Shown: positions 26,105 to 35,557 of the stretch, piece by piece
Position numbering within the stretch: the stretch's first letter is position 1
How the letters are laid out: each line of letters begins with the position of its first letter
Source: Paenibacillus wulumuqiensis
GTDB taxonomy: Bacteria; Bacillota; Bacilli; Paenibacillales; Paenibacillaceae
Length of the DNA: 64,000 bases
NCBI RefSeq assembly: GCF_000971965.1
Contig: NZ_KQ040792.1
Span: forward strand, 372,001 to 436,000
Direction: 5' to 3'
Translations under genes and position numbers: made by a program
Notes under the pieces: generated by a model
Told to the model about the DNA's origin: nothing
Seen by the model: only the letters and a program-made list of their open reading frames with translations
Databases searched by the model: none

Positions 26105-28090
26105 ATGAAGCGTAACAAGGGGTTATGGCGCTCTATATCCATGTTGATGATCTGGGCGATGCTGGGCAGTCTGATTCCTGCCGGAGCCATCCACGCAGCG
26201 GAGCGGCAGCAGGACTTTGGCAAAATGGACGTGATGCCGATTCCGGCAGTTACCCGGATCATTACACCGACAGGCGAATTGCACGGTGATGACTGGGAAC
26301 GGATCACAGCAGGCGGCGGTTGGGATGTGTATACCAACAAGGCCACGATGACACTGGAGTTTCCTTATCCCATTTATCTGAATGGATTCAAGGCGCTGCT
26401 GAACAGTAAGAACAACACGACGGATTTCAGGCTGGAAGGGCTGGTAGACGGAGAGTGGCGTGATATCGATGAAATGCAGTCTGCCTGGGAAGATCCCTGG
26501 GGCTATGCCTACTATATGCGGGCGATGACGCCGGGATGGTACAAGAGCATCCGGATCAACTTTTTCAATAAAGATCCGAATAAGGTTGTCGATGTGACGA
26601 CCATCTATCTGATGTCGGAGCTGCCGCGGGTAACCGGCGCCAATGTGCTGCCAGGACAGAATACGCAGGCTGCCCTGCAGTGGGATGAAGTGCCGGGTGC
26701 CGAGAAGTATATCGTTAAATACGGACCGGAGTTCGGGCAGTATACCGACCAGATCGAGCTCAAGCCGTCCGACCGGCAGCCGGGCAATTATTTTATTATT
26801 CCGGGCCTGGAAAAGGACAGGGTCTACCATGCGATCGTTGTACCGATCGTAAACGGTCGTGAAGGCAATCGGTCGGTCGATATGTCCATTATTATCCCAA
26901 GGTCACGCTTTTTCCCGGGCGGAACGGGCTTCGGCATTAACGAATGGGACAACAGCTGGCTGTACAACAAAATGGGTGACGGCAATATGAACAGCACATG
27001 GGGCTCGATGGCTTACGGATATGTACAAGATCTCAACTATTATATCCAGATGCCGTCTACCACCTATATGACCTCCCTGCAGGTGCTGCCTGCCGTGCCG
27101 GCGGATACCACCCTTACGTATACCGCCTATGGATGGAAAGATGGGGTAGCGACCGAGATCGGGCACAAATCGTATGAGCTGGCTGCGCGGATTGGTCCGT
27201 ATGTACTGGACCCGATCCCCATTACACCAGGCTGGTATGACCGTATCTCCATTCATGTGAATTCGACCAATACGGCGGTAGAGACGTACGAGATTCTATG
27301 GGATTCCAGTATGTCTACTGTAGAAGGATTGTGGACCGAGCGAGGAGACCGCAAGGTGACGCTCCACTGGAATCCGGTACCAAATGCGGACTATTATACA
27401 GTCACCTATGAATCGGTCATCTATCCGGTTAACGGAACGATGCAGGTGAGCGCGGAAGCGTACAAGGGATATCCGGTCACCGGACTCGTCAATGGACAGG
27501 AGTATACGTTCCGGGTGAATGCCAGCGTAAACGGCCAGATGGTCAATCCGACAGGAAAGGTTATTGGCAGTGCGACTGCACCCAATATCAGTAGAGCAGT
27601 TCCTGCCGGAACGATTGCGAGCGGCAGCGCAGAGCCCATACCGGCCTACGATCCGTATAAGGTCATCGACAGTTACATGACCACCGGTTATTCATTATGG
27701 TCCGGAGGGACATTTGGTCTTTCATTCCCGTCCCCGGTGAGCCTGAAAGGTGTGCAGATCTCCAGTTTTTCGATGTCTCCATCCATGCATAACTACATTA
27801 TCTACGGACTGCAGGGCAAGCGCTGGACCAAAATCGGTCAGGGGAAATTGACTCCGATGTACCGATTCAAAAGTGATCCGTATGATCTGCTGCAGGACCC
27901 GATCGCAGTCAAACCCGGCAAATATGAAGGGATTCTGGTAGTCGGTGAGGTCGATCAGGATGGATTCTGGGGCAGTATTGATCTGAATGATATCAAATTG
28001 ATCTATGGCGACAGCCAGGCTCCAACAAGTGTTACAGGTGATACGTACGGGGCACAGGATACCGTTATCGGAGATACGTATATTCAGTAG
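26105..28090 (+). CDS. Secreted multi-domain jelly-roll / fibronectin type III protein (copy 1)
   Basis: A secreted protein of about 661 residues. A signal peptide (MKRNKGLWRSISMLMIWAM..., cut near AIHAAERQ) precedes alternating domains: a discoidin-like beta-sandwich (about 50-175), an Fn3 domain (about 178-270; ALQWDEVPGAEKYIVKYG), a second sandwich (275-415), a second Fn3 (420-510; VTLHWNPVPNADYYTVTYE) and a third sandwich (520-640). It ends with a short repeat, GDTYGA...GDTYIQ. No catalytic domain is seen, so it probably binds glycan at the surface and delivers it to the adjacent transporter. The ATG has AGGAGG 7 bases upstream. A 45% or so similar tandem copy follows (estimate by eye). 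Confidence 0.8.
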   Translation: MKRNKGLWRSISMLMIWAMLGSLIPAGAIHAAERQQDFGKMDVMPIPAVTRIITPTGELHGDDWERITAGGGWDVYTNKATMTLEFPYPIYLNGFKALLNSKNNTTDFRLEGLVDGEWRDIDEMQSAWEDPWGYAYYMRAMTPGWYKSIRINFFNKDPNKVVDVTTIYLMSELPRVTGANVLPGQNTQAALQWDEVPGAEKYIVKYGPEFGQYTDQIELKPSDRQPGNYFIIPGLEKDRVYHAIVVPIVNGREGNRSVDMSIIIPRSRFFPGGTGFGINEWDNSWLYNKMGDGNMNSTWGSMAYGYVQDLNYYIQMPSTTYMTSLQVLPAVPADTTLTYTAYGWKDGVATEIGHKSYELAARIGPYVLDPIPITPGWYDRISIHVNSTNTAVETYEILWDSSMSTVEGLWTERGDRKVTLHWNPVPNADYYTVTYESVIYPVNGTMQVSAEAYKGYPVTGLVNGQEYTFRVNASVNGQMVNPTGKVIGSATAPNISRAVPAGTIASGSAEPIPAYDPYKVIDSYMTTGYSLWSGGTFGLSFPSPVSLKGVQISSFSMSPSMHNYIIYGLQGKRWTKIGQGKLTPMYRFKSDPYDLLQDPIAVKPGKYEGILVVGEVDQDGFWGSIDLNDIKLIYGDSQAPTSVTGDTYGAQDTVIGDTYIQ

Positions 28091-28219
28091 GCTCATGTTC
28101 ATTTATCGTGAATCCGCATGGTGATGTATCGCAGTACCATCATCTTCACAATTAGCGGAATGCAGTATATGCCCTGCCACATCAATATTGTACTCTATTT
28201 GAAACTCAGGAGGCTGAAC

Positions 28220-30244
28220 ATGAACAGAAACAAGGGGTTATCGTATTATTTATCCATGATGATGATTGTGCTGCTGCTGTGCAGCATGGCACCAGTAGCC
28301 AATGCCCAGGCGGCAGCGGATACAACTGCAGCCGCAGCCAGTCTGGTCGAAATGCCGATTCTGACCGGTACACGTATCACCACCGAGCCGCAGGGGGAAC
28401 TGAGCGGTGAAGCATGGACCCGCCTCGCAACCGGTGGCGGCTGGGTCACCAATGAACAGAACGCCATTATTACGCTGCGCTTTCCACAAAAAACACATCT
28501 TCAGGCCGTGACTACCCAATATTTCAGCAAAGCGGCCAATGACAATGTGGATTACCGGGTGGAAGGACAGGATGGCGGCAAATAGAAAAATATCGACGCC
28601 ATGCAGCCGCAGCGCAGCGAGAAAGGTCATTATCGTGCAGTCACACCAGGCAGCTATGATGCCATTCGGCTCGTCTATTCTGCGATGAATGTAGAAGATC
28701 CGCCTTATAGAACGATCGAGATCTCTACAATCCATATGTTTTCCGATCGTCCTTATATTACCGATCTGACTGCTGAGCCTGTAAATGCGAATAATGCTGC
28801 ACTTCGGTGGGATCCGGTACCGGGTGCAGAAAAGTATATTGTCCGCTATGGCCCGGAATTGCGTAACTATACGAATACAGTGGAATTAATGCCTGGAGAT
28901 CTACAGCCCGGCAACCGCTGGATTATTCCCAATGTGTCCAAAGAGCAGGTTATGCACGTACTGGTTGCACCTGTAGTGAATGGACAGATCGGCAACTATT
29001 CGGCAGACCGGTCCGTACTGATCACCGATGCCCTGACTTTTCCTCAAGGAACCCGCTTCAGTTTGGATTATGATGGGGGAGGTAGAAGTTTTGCTTCCAG
29101 TATAGGCGACGGCAATATTAATAATACCTGGGGATCGTCCACTTATTACAAACAAAAAAAGCTGACATACCTTCTGGATTTCTCGGCTCCTCTGTACATT
29201 ACTTCACTGCAGATGCTGGCAGCGGTACCGAGAAGTACATCAGTAAACTATACGGTGCATGGCTGGAAAGATGGCAAGAAGTCTATGATCGGACAACAAT
29301 CCTATGAGCTTGCAAAAAAGCCCGGTCCCACTGTTCTTGAGCCGCTTCAGGTTAAACCGGGCTGGTATGATCGGATTTCGATTTTGGCAGAATCGGCAGA
29401 TGGTAATGAGCTGTATGAAATTCTATGGCGTTCTACGAATCAAGGAGTTCAGGGAATACAGGCTGTAGGCGGCGATGGACAAATATCAGTCCGCTGGAAT
29501 CCGTTGGAGAATGCCGACTACTATGTGATTGATTACGAGTCACTTTTCTTCCCGGACAAAGGTTCCATCCAGGTTCCGGTTGACGCTTCTGCCGGTTATG
29601 TCCTGTCAGAGCTTTTGAACGGGCAAAAGTATAATGTGACAGTAAGCGCCCATGTAAATGGAAGCATGACCAACCCGTCGGATACGGCAGTCGCAGCTGT
29701 ATCCGCACCTGCGATTGGTCAGCCTGTTCCCGCCGGGACGATTCTGAGTGGTACAGGGAAGTATGATTGGGATATCGGATACGCAACTGATGGCAATATG
29801 AGTTCCGCTTATCAGATGCACTCCGGACATTCCATGGGATTATTATTTCCAAAAGCTGTGGATCTTACAGCGGTACAAATAACGAGTTATCTTCACGAAT
29901 CTTATGGTTATAACGAACAGAAATTTACGATTTATGGACTGCAGGGGAAACAATGGATTCGTATCGGCAGCGACAAGCTGCAACCTATAAATGTGACTCA
30001 GCAGTTCGGCTACACAGTAATGAACAAAGATCTTTTGCTTGAAGATCCGATTGCTGTTACACCCGGCAAATATGAAGGATTAATGATTACAACAGAAGAA
30101 GTGATAGATGGATTTTTTCTTCTTAATTTTGAAATCGGCGACATTAAATTGGTATACGGACCGAACAATGATGTTAATGGAAACAGTGTAATCGATGATA
30201 CGTATGGTGCTGCTACAGTATCCGGGAATACGTATATACAGTAA
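28220..30244 (+). pseudogene. Secreted jelly-roll / Fn3 protein (copy 2) interrupted by a nonsense codon
   Basis: This is a tandem paralogue of the preceding gene with the same signal peptide type, domain order and C-terminal tail (DDTYGA...GNTYIQ). It starts at ATG 28220, 6 bases after AGGAGG. At 28583-28585 the frame carries TAG where copy 1 has a tryptophan codon (copy 1 EWRDID, here K-stop-KNID). Both halves are in the same frame and the rest to 30244 is fully open with conserved domains, so a single TGG-to-TAG change explains it. The first part would give about 121 residues. It is either a recent pseudogene, a readthrough case or a sequencing error. Confidence 0.85.
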
Positions 30245-30389
30245 GGAACAAGTCAATACATCTTGCAAAGTCTGATAGGACCCGGCAAAGGTAAGTCTGG
30301 ATGAAATCATTAACCGATCTGTATGCTGTGGCGGTATGAACCGCTGCGGTTTACGGATCAATACATAGTTCAAAGGAGCATTGATCATC

Positions 30390-32006
30390 ATGAATTCTTC
30401 GCATGGAAAAGATGGCAAAATCGTAATTATGCCGCTGGACGAACGGCCCTGCAATTATAACTTTCCATATGAACTGGGCAAAAGCACCGATTGCAAAGTC
30501 GTCCGTCCGCCGCTCGAATGGATGGGTCACAAAAAGCAGCCTGCCGATACGGCGCGTCTTTGGACATGGACAGAACTGGAATGCCTGCGTGCCCAGGGAG
30601 CGGTCCTGTCGCTGGATACGCTGCTATATGGAGGCATTGTGCCTTCCCGCCTGCATGAACTGGATCAGGCCGAGATTGCCCGGCGGATGGACCAGCTGCG
30701 TCAACTCAAGGAGCAGAATCCGGGATTGACGCTGTATGCCTTTCAGCTGATCATGCGCTGTCCACAGTATTCTTCCTCGGATGAGGAACCGGACTATTAC
30801 GCCGATTGGGGCAGGGAGATTTTCCGTAAAGGTTATCTGGAACATCTGGATGAGGAACAGAGTCTGGACCCTGCCGAACAAGAGGAATTAAGCGATATCA
30901 ATGCCCGTCTTCCGCAGGAAGTGCTGGACGATTATCTGGGACGGCGCGCGGTGAATCGCGAAGCGAACCGACTCGCTCTCCGGTATGTCGAAGAGGGGAT
31001 TATCGATTTTCTTATTTTTCCGCAGGATGACTCGGCTCCATATGGATATACAGCGAGAGACCAGCGGCTGGTCCGCGAAGCGATCCGTGAGAAAAACCTG
31101 GGGCTGCGCGTCTACATGTACCCGGGTGCAGATGAGGTTGGCTGTACGCTGCTCGCCCGGATGGTGAACCATCTGCAGTCGGCAGTACCGTCGGTGTATG
31201 TACGCTTCGGCTCGGTCGAAGGACCGCATATTATCCCGGCTTATGAAGACCGTCGTCTATACGAGACGCTCAAGTACCAGATTATTGCGGCTGGCGGCAT
31301 GATCGTCTCTTCCGAGTCCGAAGCTGATCTGGTGCTGCTGCTGAATACACCGGGCGAGAAAATGGGCGAAGCCGTCAACCAGGGCAAGCCATCCGCCAAT
31401 TATGATACCGAGCGTACGCTTGTCGAGTTGGTCGAATATGCCGGTTATCTGCTGGACAAGATCTCTTCGGACAAACAGGCTCCAGAGTATCCCCCTGCTG
31501 CTTCGCGGCATAACGATTCCGCTACTTCCCCGGCACGGAATCGCCGGCCTGTTGTAGCGATCGCAGATATCGCCTACGCCAATGGCGGAGATCTGGAGCT
31601 GCTCAGCCTGCTCCGTCAGCGGGGGATCCTGTACCGTCTCGCCGGATATGCTGGCTGGAATACGAGCTCCAACACGCTTGGCACCGTGATCGCCCAGTCG
31701 ATGATCCATGTACACTATGGCATGACCCCGGATCATCTGAATTTCCTGGCCCTGCGGTATGTGGAGGACTTCGGCTACGACTCTGTCGTCCGCAAAGCAC
31801 TCAGCAGCGGCCCGATCCAGGAACTCGGTCTGGACAAATTCCTGCTCGACGGTCCGCGCGGCCAGGTATCCCGGATGGTCCGCCAGGGACTGGAACAATT
31901 TATCCACGATCATCTGCAGCAGGAAGGACACTCGATCCGCATCATGGACTGCTACATGCCATGGAACCGAATGTTCGAAGTCGGTCTGACCGTACACGCC
32001 GATTGA
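30390..32006 (+). CDS. DUF4127 family protein
   Basis: A protein of about 538 residues matching DUF4127, with conserved stretches IMPLDERPCNYNFPYELGK, LDTLLYGGIVPSR, FPQDDSAPYG, YPGADEVGCTLLARM, IADIAYANGGD and GWNTSSNTLGT. Several invariant acidic and polar residues (DERP, QDD, ADEVG) suggest an enzyme active site, but no activity has been assigned to the family. It has no signal peptide and should be cytoplasmic. The ATG at 30390 lies 11 bases after GGAG; the TTG at 30381 is too close. It sits between the jelly-roll genes and a FAD oxidoreductase, so it may process the imported compound. Confidence 0.88.
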   Translation: MNSSHGKDGKIVIMPLDERPCNYNFPYELGKSTDCKVVRPPLEWMGHKKQPADTARLWTWTELECLRAQGAVLSLDTLLYGGIVPSRLHELDQAEIARRMDQLRQLKEQNPGLTLYAFQLIMRCPQYSSSDEEPDYYADWGREIFRKGYLEHLDEEQSLDPAEQEELSDINARLPQEVLDDYLGRRAVNREANRLALRYVEEGIIDFLIFPQDDSAPYGYTARDQRLVREAIREKNLGLRVYMYPGADEVGCTLLARMVNHLQSAVPSVYVRFGSVEGPHIIPAYEDRRLYETLKYQIIAAGGMIVSSESEADLVLLLNTPGEKMGEAVNQGKPSANYDTERTLVELVEYAGYLLDKISSDKQAPEYPPAASRHNDSATSPARNRRPVVAIADIAYANGGDLELLSLLRQRGILYRLAGYAGWNTSSNTLGTVIAQSMIHVHYGMTPDHLNFLALRYVEDFGYDSVVRKALSSGPIQELGLDKFLLDGPRGQVSRMVRQGLEQFIHDHLQQEGHSIRIMDCYMPWNRMFEVGLTVHAD

Positions 32007-32247
32007 GATGCCGCATCAGCTCCGAAAAGCAGTAAACTTGAATCGACCATCCTTTAACTGGTATAAATGATACAAAGATGGAAGTGAGATGATGAGGGAT
32101 GGGCGCGAGAAAAAGCAAACAAGCGATGCCTATCCTTATTCCATCCCAAAGGAAATCCAAAATCCAAATGGAATCCCAAAAGCTAAAGCAGAAGCAGAAG
32201 TTGAAAGTAACACCAAGTACCCAATGACCTGCACGCATCCAAGCGAA
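32007..32247 (+). other. Intergenic sequence without a supported gene
   Basis: The stretch between the DUF4127 stop and the palindromic element contains a 63-codon Lys/Pro/Glu-rich open frame (32089-32280) with no typical protein features, running into the palindrome; it is not accepted as a gene. No terminator is seen after DUF4127. Confidence 0.4.
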
Positions 32248-32357
32248 GGAAAGGGAATTATGCCAGAGGCCGACATTTAAGAATGGATATTTACCGCTGC
32301 AGGCGGTATTTCAAAATATCCATTCTTAACCGGAGGCCGCCGGCATAATCCCTATCC
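32248..32357. repeat. Palindromic element, copy A (two nested stems)
   Basis: The outer arms GGAAAGGGAATTATGCC (from 32248) and GGCATAATCCCTATCC (to 32357) pair with small mismatches. Inside, TTAAGAATGGATATTT (32277-32292) and AAATATCCATTCTTAA (32314-32329) are a perfect 16-bp inverted repeat with a small ACCGC/GCGGT hairpin in the loop. The inner right arm is followed by CCGGAGG. Copy B at 62737 has the same plan, the same TTAAG...CTTAACCGGAGG borders and different arm sequences. Confidence 0.75.
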
Positions 32358-32519
32358 GTAGCGGAGCCTGCATAATGAACCAGCGTATACCAGCAGCTTG
32401 TGGCTGTTGATGTTATTATCCGCTGCATTCCATTGCCAGATGGCTGCATCAACGAAGCCGTAAATGCACCTACCTACATCATCGTCGTGCCAAATTCGCA
32501 CCCAAAGGAGATTTCAGCC

Positions 32520-34127
32520 ATGAACCAACATACACTGCAAGCCGACGTCATCGTCATCGGAGGAAGCCTCGGAGGAACACTTGCCGCACTCGCAGCCGCC
32601 AAGCAGGGACTGCATGTTATTCTGACCGAACCGACAGATTGGCTCGGCGGACAGCTCACTTCCCAGGCGGTTCCCCCTGATGAGCATCGTTGGATTGAGC
32701 AGGGCATCGGTGCCCCGGGTACCTTTATCGAGTTCCGGGAGCGGGTGCGGGAATATTATCGCAACAACTATCCGCTGACCGAAGAAGCGTTGACCAATCC
32801 GATCCTCAATCCCGGCAACGGCTGGGTAAGTCGGCTGGCTCATGAACCAAAGGTAGCGCTGCAGGTGCTCGAAGATATGCTCGCCGTATATATCAATACG
32901 CAGCGTATCGAAGTGCTGTACCAGACCGTACCGGTCGAGGTCAATGTGGAGCATGATATGATCCGCTCGGTGACCGTGAACCGGCTCGGACATTATCGTC
33001 CCAAGTACACGACACTGATCGGTACATACTATCTCGATGGCACCGACGAAGGAGATCTGCTGCCGTTGTCCGGTACCGAGTACGTGAGCGGCGCCGAAGC
33101 CAGATCCCAGACCGACGAACCGCATGCACTGGAAGAAGCCGATCCGCTGGATATGCAGTCGATTACTCATGTAGCGGCTGTCGATTATATCGAAGGCGGC
33201 GACTTTACGATTGACAAGCCGGAGGAGTACGAGTTCTGGCGGCAGTATACGCCATCTTTTTCCGAGTACCCGATCCTGAGCTGGTATGCGACCGATGCGA
33301 ACGATACGACCAAGCTCAAGGAATTCACCCTGCTGCCCAATGAACAGGGCGTGACGTCGCTGTGGGATTACCGCCGCATCGTCGATCCGTCGATCTGGAC
33401 CGAGAAGCTGAGCGCCGAGGTATCTCTGCTTAACTGGGCGATGAACGATTATTATGCCGGACCGATCACCGGAGTACCGCTGCAGGAGCGCATTCCGAAT
33501 CTGGAAAGTGCCCGTCAGCTCACCCTGTCGCTCGTGTACTGGCTGCAGACCGAGGCGCCCCGTCTGGATGGCGGCAAAGGCTATCCGGGCATCCGGCTGA
33601 GAGGCGATATTCTCGGTACAGCGGATGGACTAGCCAAAGCGCCATATATCCGTGAATCGCGCCGTATCAAGGGCATGTACACCATTACCGAACACGATGT
33701 CAGCAAGGAACTGCGCGGAGAGCAGGGGATCAAGCGCTATGAGGACAGCGTCGGTATCGGCAGCTACTCGCTCGATCTGCATCCGACCGTCAAGACGCAT
33801 CGGACCTTTTATATTCCGAACTATCCGTTCGAGATTCCGCTTGGTTCGCTGATTCCGGTACGGATGAAAAACCTGCTGCCCGCCTGCAAAAATATCAGCA
33901 TGACCCAGATCGCCGGCGGCTGCTACCGTCTGCATCCGGTGGAATGGAATATCGGGGAAGCTGCCGGTTATCTGGCCGCCTACGCAATCCAGCATGATCT
34001 GACGCCGCGCGAAGTATATGAATCCAGTGAACATGTGAGCCGCTACCAGGAGATGCTGACCGATGGCGGTGTGCAGCTGCACTGGCCGGAAGAAGTGGAA
34101 AAGGAAGTATTGCAGCCGCAAAAGTAA
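32520..34127 (+). CDS. FAD-dependent oxidoreductase (FAD_oxidored family)
   Basis: A 535-residue flavoprotein. The N-terminal dinucleotide fold is DVIVIGGSLGGTLAALAAAKQG, followed by the TEPTDWLGGQLTSQAVPP segment that is characteristic of this family, and a C-terminal FAD-closing segment RMKNLLPACKNISMTQIAGGCYRLHPVEWNIGEAAG (seen in pieces). Related proteins sit in polysaccharide-use loci; their substrates are mostly unknown. It probably oxidises a sugar-like or aromatic group in the cytoplasm. The ATG at 32520 is chosen because AAAGGAG lies 9 bases before it; a longer frame upstream has no ribosome site and overlaps the palindromic element region. Confidence 0.88.
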   Translation: MNQHTLQADVIVIGGSLGGTLAALAAAKQGLHVILTEPTDWLGGQLTSQAVPPDEHRWIEQGIGAPGTFIEFRERVREYYRNNYPLTEEALTNPILNPGNGWVSRLAHEPKVALQVLEDMLAVYINTQRIEVLYQTVPVEVNVEHDMIRSVTVNRLGHYRPKYTTLIGTYYLDGTDEGDLLPLSGTEYVSGAEARSQTDEPHALEEADPLDMQSITHVAAVDYIEGGDFTIDKPEEYEFWRQYTPSFSEYPILSWYATDANDTTKLKEFTLLPNEQGVTSLWDYRRIVDPSIWTEKLSAEVSLLNWAMNDYYAGPITGVPLQERIPNLESARQLTLSLVYWLQTEAPRLDGGKGYPGIRLRGDILGTADGLAKAPYIRESRRIKGMYTITEHDVSKELRGEQGIKRYEDSVGIGSYSLDLHPTVKTHRTFYIPNYPFEIPLGSLIPVRMKNLLPACKNISMTQIAGGCYRLHPVEWNIGEAAGYLAAYAIQHDLTPREVYESSEHVSRYQEMLTDGGVQLHWPEEVEKEVLQPQK

Positions 34128-34211
34128 AAACAGTCTATGGATCGGATGGTACGGAGAAGTTCCGGCATGGCAGCGAAATGAATAAGCAGCAGGTTATTGT
34201 ATGAGGATCAG

Positions 34212-34244
34212 GAAAAGAGGGCATTCGGTGAATGTCCTCTTTTC
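34212..34244 (+). terminator. Terminator of the FAD oxidoreductase gene
   Basis: GAAAAGAGG-G-CATTC (34212-34226) pairs with GAATG-T-CCTCTTTTC (34230-34244), one internal mismatch and a 3-base loop. It closes the long plus-strand run that began at 22.6 kb. Confidence 0.85.
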
Positions 34245-34356
34245 ACTATTCGGCCTGTAATCATGGCCTAGTCTGTAATCCCTGTTATACATTGCGGCTC
34301 ATATAGCTCATATCTCCAGAGGATGATTCGGTATCACTTACTAAGGAGGGAATGCG

Positions 34357-34901
34357 ATGAAGTATTGGATTCTGCTGATGTTAGTATTTCTGGTCGGGTG
34401 CAGCAGTACAAGGATCACTGAATATGATCCCGATGGAGAGAAATACAGAACGCCGTCCCGTCACCTTTCGATCGCCGTTATCGGACAAGATACGCCGGAA
34501 CCCATCAATAACGTGACCTACACCAGAGTGATCTGGGTCGTCTGTCGGTCCAGGATAGCCAGACGTTTGACGGCATTATCGTGACAGCGGATCATTTGGC
34601 AGATGCTGCCCAGAAAAAATACAGGTATTTCTTTATCCATACCAGGACGCCGGTTTTCTTTTTTGGTGCGGAGAAGTTGATGGTTCCCCTATTTACAGAC
34701 AATAATTTTGAGCTGAATGATGTTGTTGGAAAACACGGTGCCCCTGTGTCCGGTTATATGAATACTGAAGAAGGTTATGCGATATGGGACCTGCATCTGC
34801 CCGAGCATCCCACGGAAAAGGACAAAACGACGGATATGCTGCTGCGGATATATGCCATTATCGAGCAGAATGCTGCCGAATCGTCTCCCGCAGCATTTTG
34901 A
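34357..34901 (+). pseudogene. Lipoprotein gene with a frameshift
   Basis: The first frame (ATG 34357, AAGGAGG 7 bases upstream) gives a short lipoprotein: MKYWILLMLVFLVGCSS with the lipobox cysteine at residue 15, then about 55 residues before it drifts into RVIWVVCRSR and stops at 34584. A second frame, shifted by one base near 34530, reads DLGRLSVQDSQTFDG and continues to 34901 (ITADHLADAAQKKYRYFFIH-like, then WDLHLPEHPTEKD). Together they make one protein of about 181 residues. The family is not recognised. Either a one-base loss inactivated the gene or the sequence has an indel. Its end overlaps the convergent membrane gene by 44 bases. Confidence 0.7.
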
Positions 34902-35217
34902 TACACACATAAGCAACGACAAGAGAAGACAGAAAAACATATATTTTGAACCATGCACCTATATCCTCCAGATACCACGCATTGAACAGGCCGACCCCGG
35001 TAATACCGAGGGCCAGGCAGTCGAGCAGCAAGCGAGTGGTCCATTTCTCCGGATATCTGATTTGGATCTCATTATGCAGCAGGATACATGCTGTTTGAGC
35101 CAATAGACATAATCCCGCCAGCGAAAAGTGGGTGAACAGTCCGAACAGTATCACCAGCACGATCCATATTGCCAGCAGAAGGGTCAACGAGAAGAAACCC
35201 GATTTGTTCAGTCGCAT
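34858..35217 (-). CDS. Small multi-span membrane protein downstream of split sigma factor
   Basis: A 119-residue protein with four predicted spans (FFSLTLLLAIWIVLVILFG, LAGLCLLAQTACILL, LLLDCLALGITGVGLFNAW, IYVFLSSLVVAYVCI). No family is recognised. It is the third gene in the minus-strand run after the two sigma-like genes, 121 bases after the second, with a TATAAT (minus, 35268-35263) in the gap. In B. subtilis a small membrane protein, YvrL, restrains the SigO-RsoA pair; this gene is placed where a counterpart could be, but similarity is not shown. GGAGG lies about 12 bases before the ATG. Confidence 0.65.
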   Translation of the reverse strand: MRLNKSGFFSLTLLLAIWIVLVILFGLFTHFSLAGLCLLAQTACILLHNEIQIRYPEKWTTRLLLDCLALGITGVGLFNAWYLEDIGAWFKIYVFLSSLVVAYVCIKMLRETIRQHSAR

Positions 35218-35338
35218 ATGTGTTTTAAGCCTCCGCGTATTCTGGAATTTGTAAATATATCCATTATACTCTATCCCCTTTGCGCAGGAGGTTGGCTTGC
35301 AGCCAAAACTCCAAATTATCGCTGTCCGGTTTGCAGTA

Positions 35339-35557
35339 TTAAGGGGTTTCTTTCAGCAGCTCGATCAGTTCCAGCCGCAGCGCCTGCATCGCATCTTCAC
35401 GATCCATTGGCATATAGCGGCTGAGCTGCTGCATCTCCGGTTCGTAGTAGGACAGCAGTTCCAGCATATACTGCTGTCCATGCGGGCTGCGGGCCTTTTC
35501 CAGCAGGGTTATAAATTGCTCGTCCGGGAGAGGTACTGCAGGCTTTTGCGTTTCCAT
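35339..35557 (-). CDS. RsoA-like sigma region 2 protein (HTH_16 type)
   Basis: A 72-residue protein whose central part, MLELLSYYEPEMQQLSRYMP then REDAMQALRLELIELL, resembles the sigma-70 region-2 helix found in RsoA (YvrHa) and in HTH_16 proteins; the acidic EDA..LRLELIELL segment is the diagnostic feature. Region 2 normally binds the core polymerase clamp and the -10 element. Its start lies inside the end of the upstream region-4 gene (49-base overlap, different frame), with AGGCGG 7 bases before the ATG, so the two products should be made together and act as one split sigma factor. Confidence 0.7.
   Translation of the reverse strand: METQKPAVPLPDEQFITLLEKARSPHGQQYMLELLSYYEPEMQQLSRYMPMDREDAMQALRLELIELLKETP

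Noticed and set aside
32089-32280. 63-codon Lys/Pro/Glu-rich frame before the palindromic element
   Set aside because: No family, weak start signals, and it runs into the palindrome.
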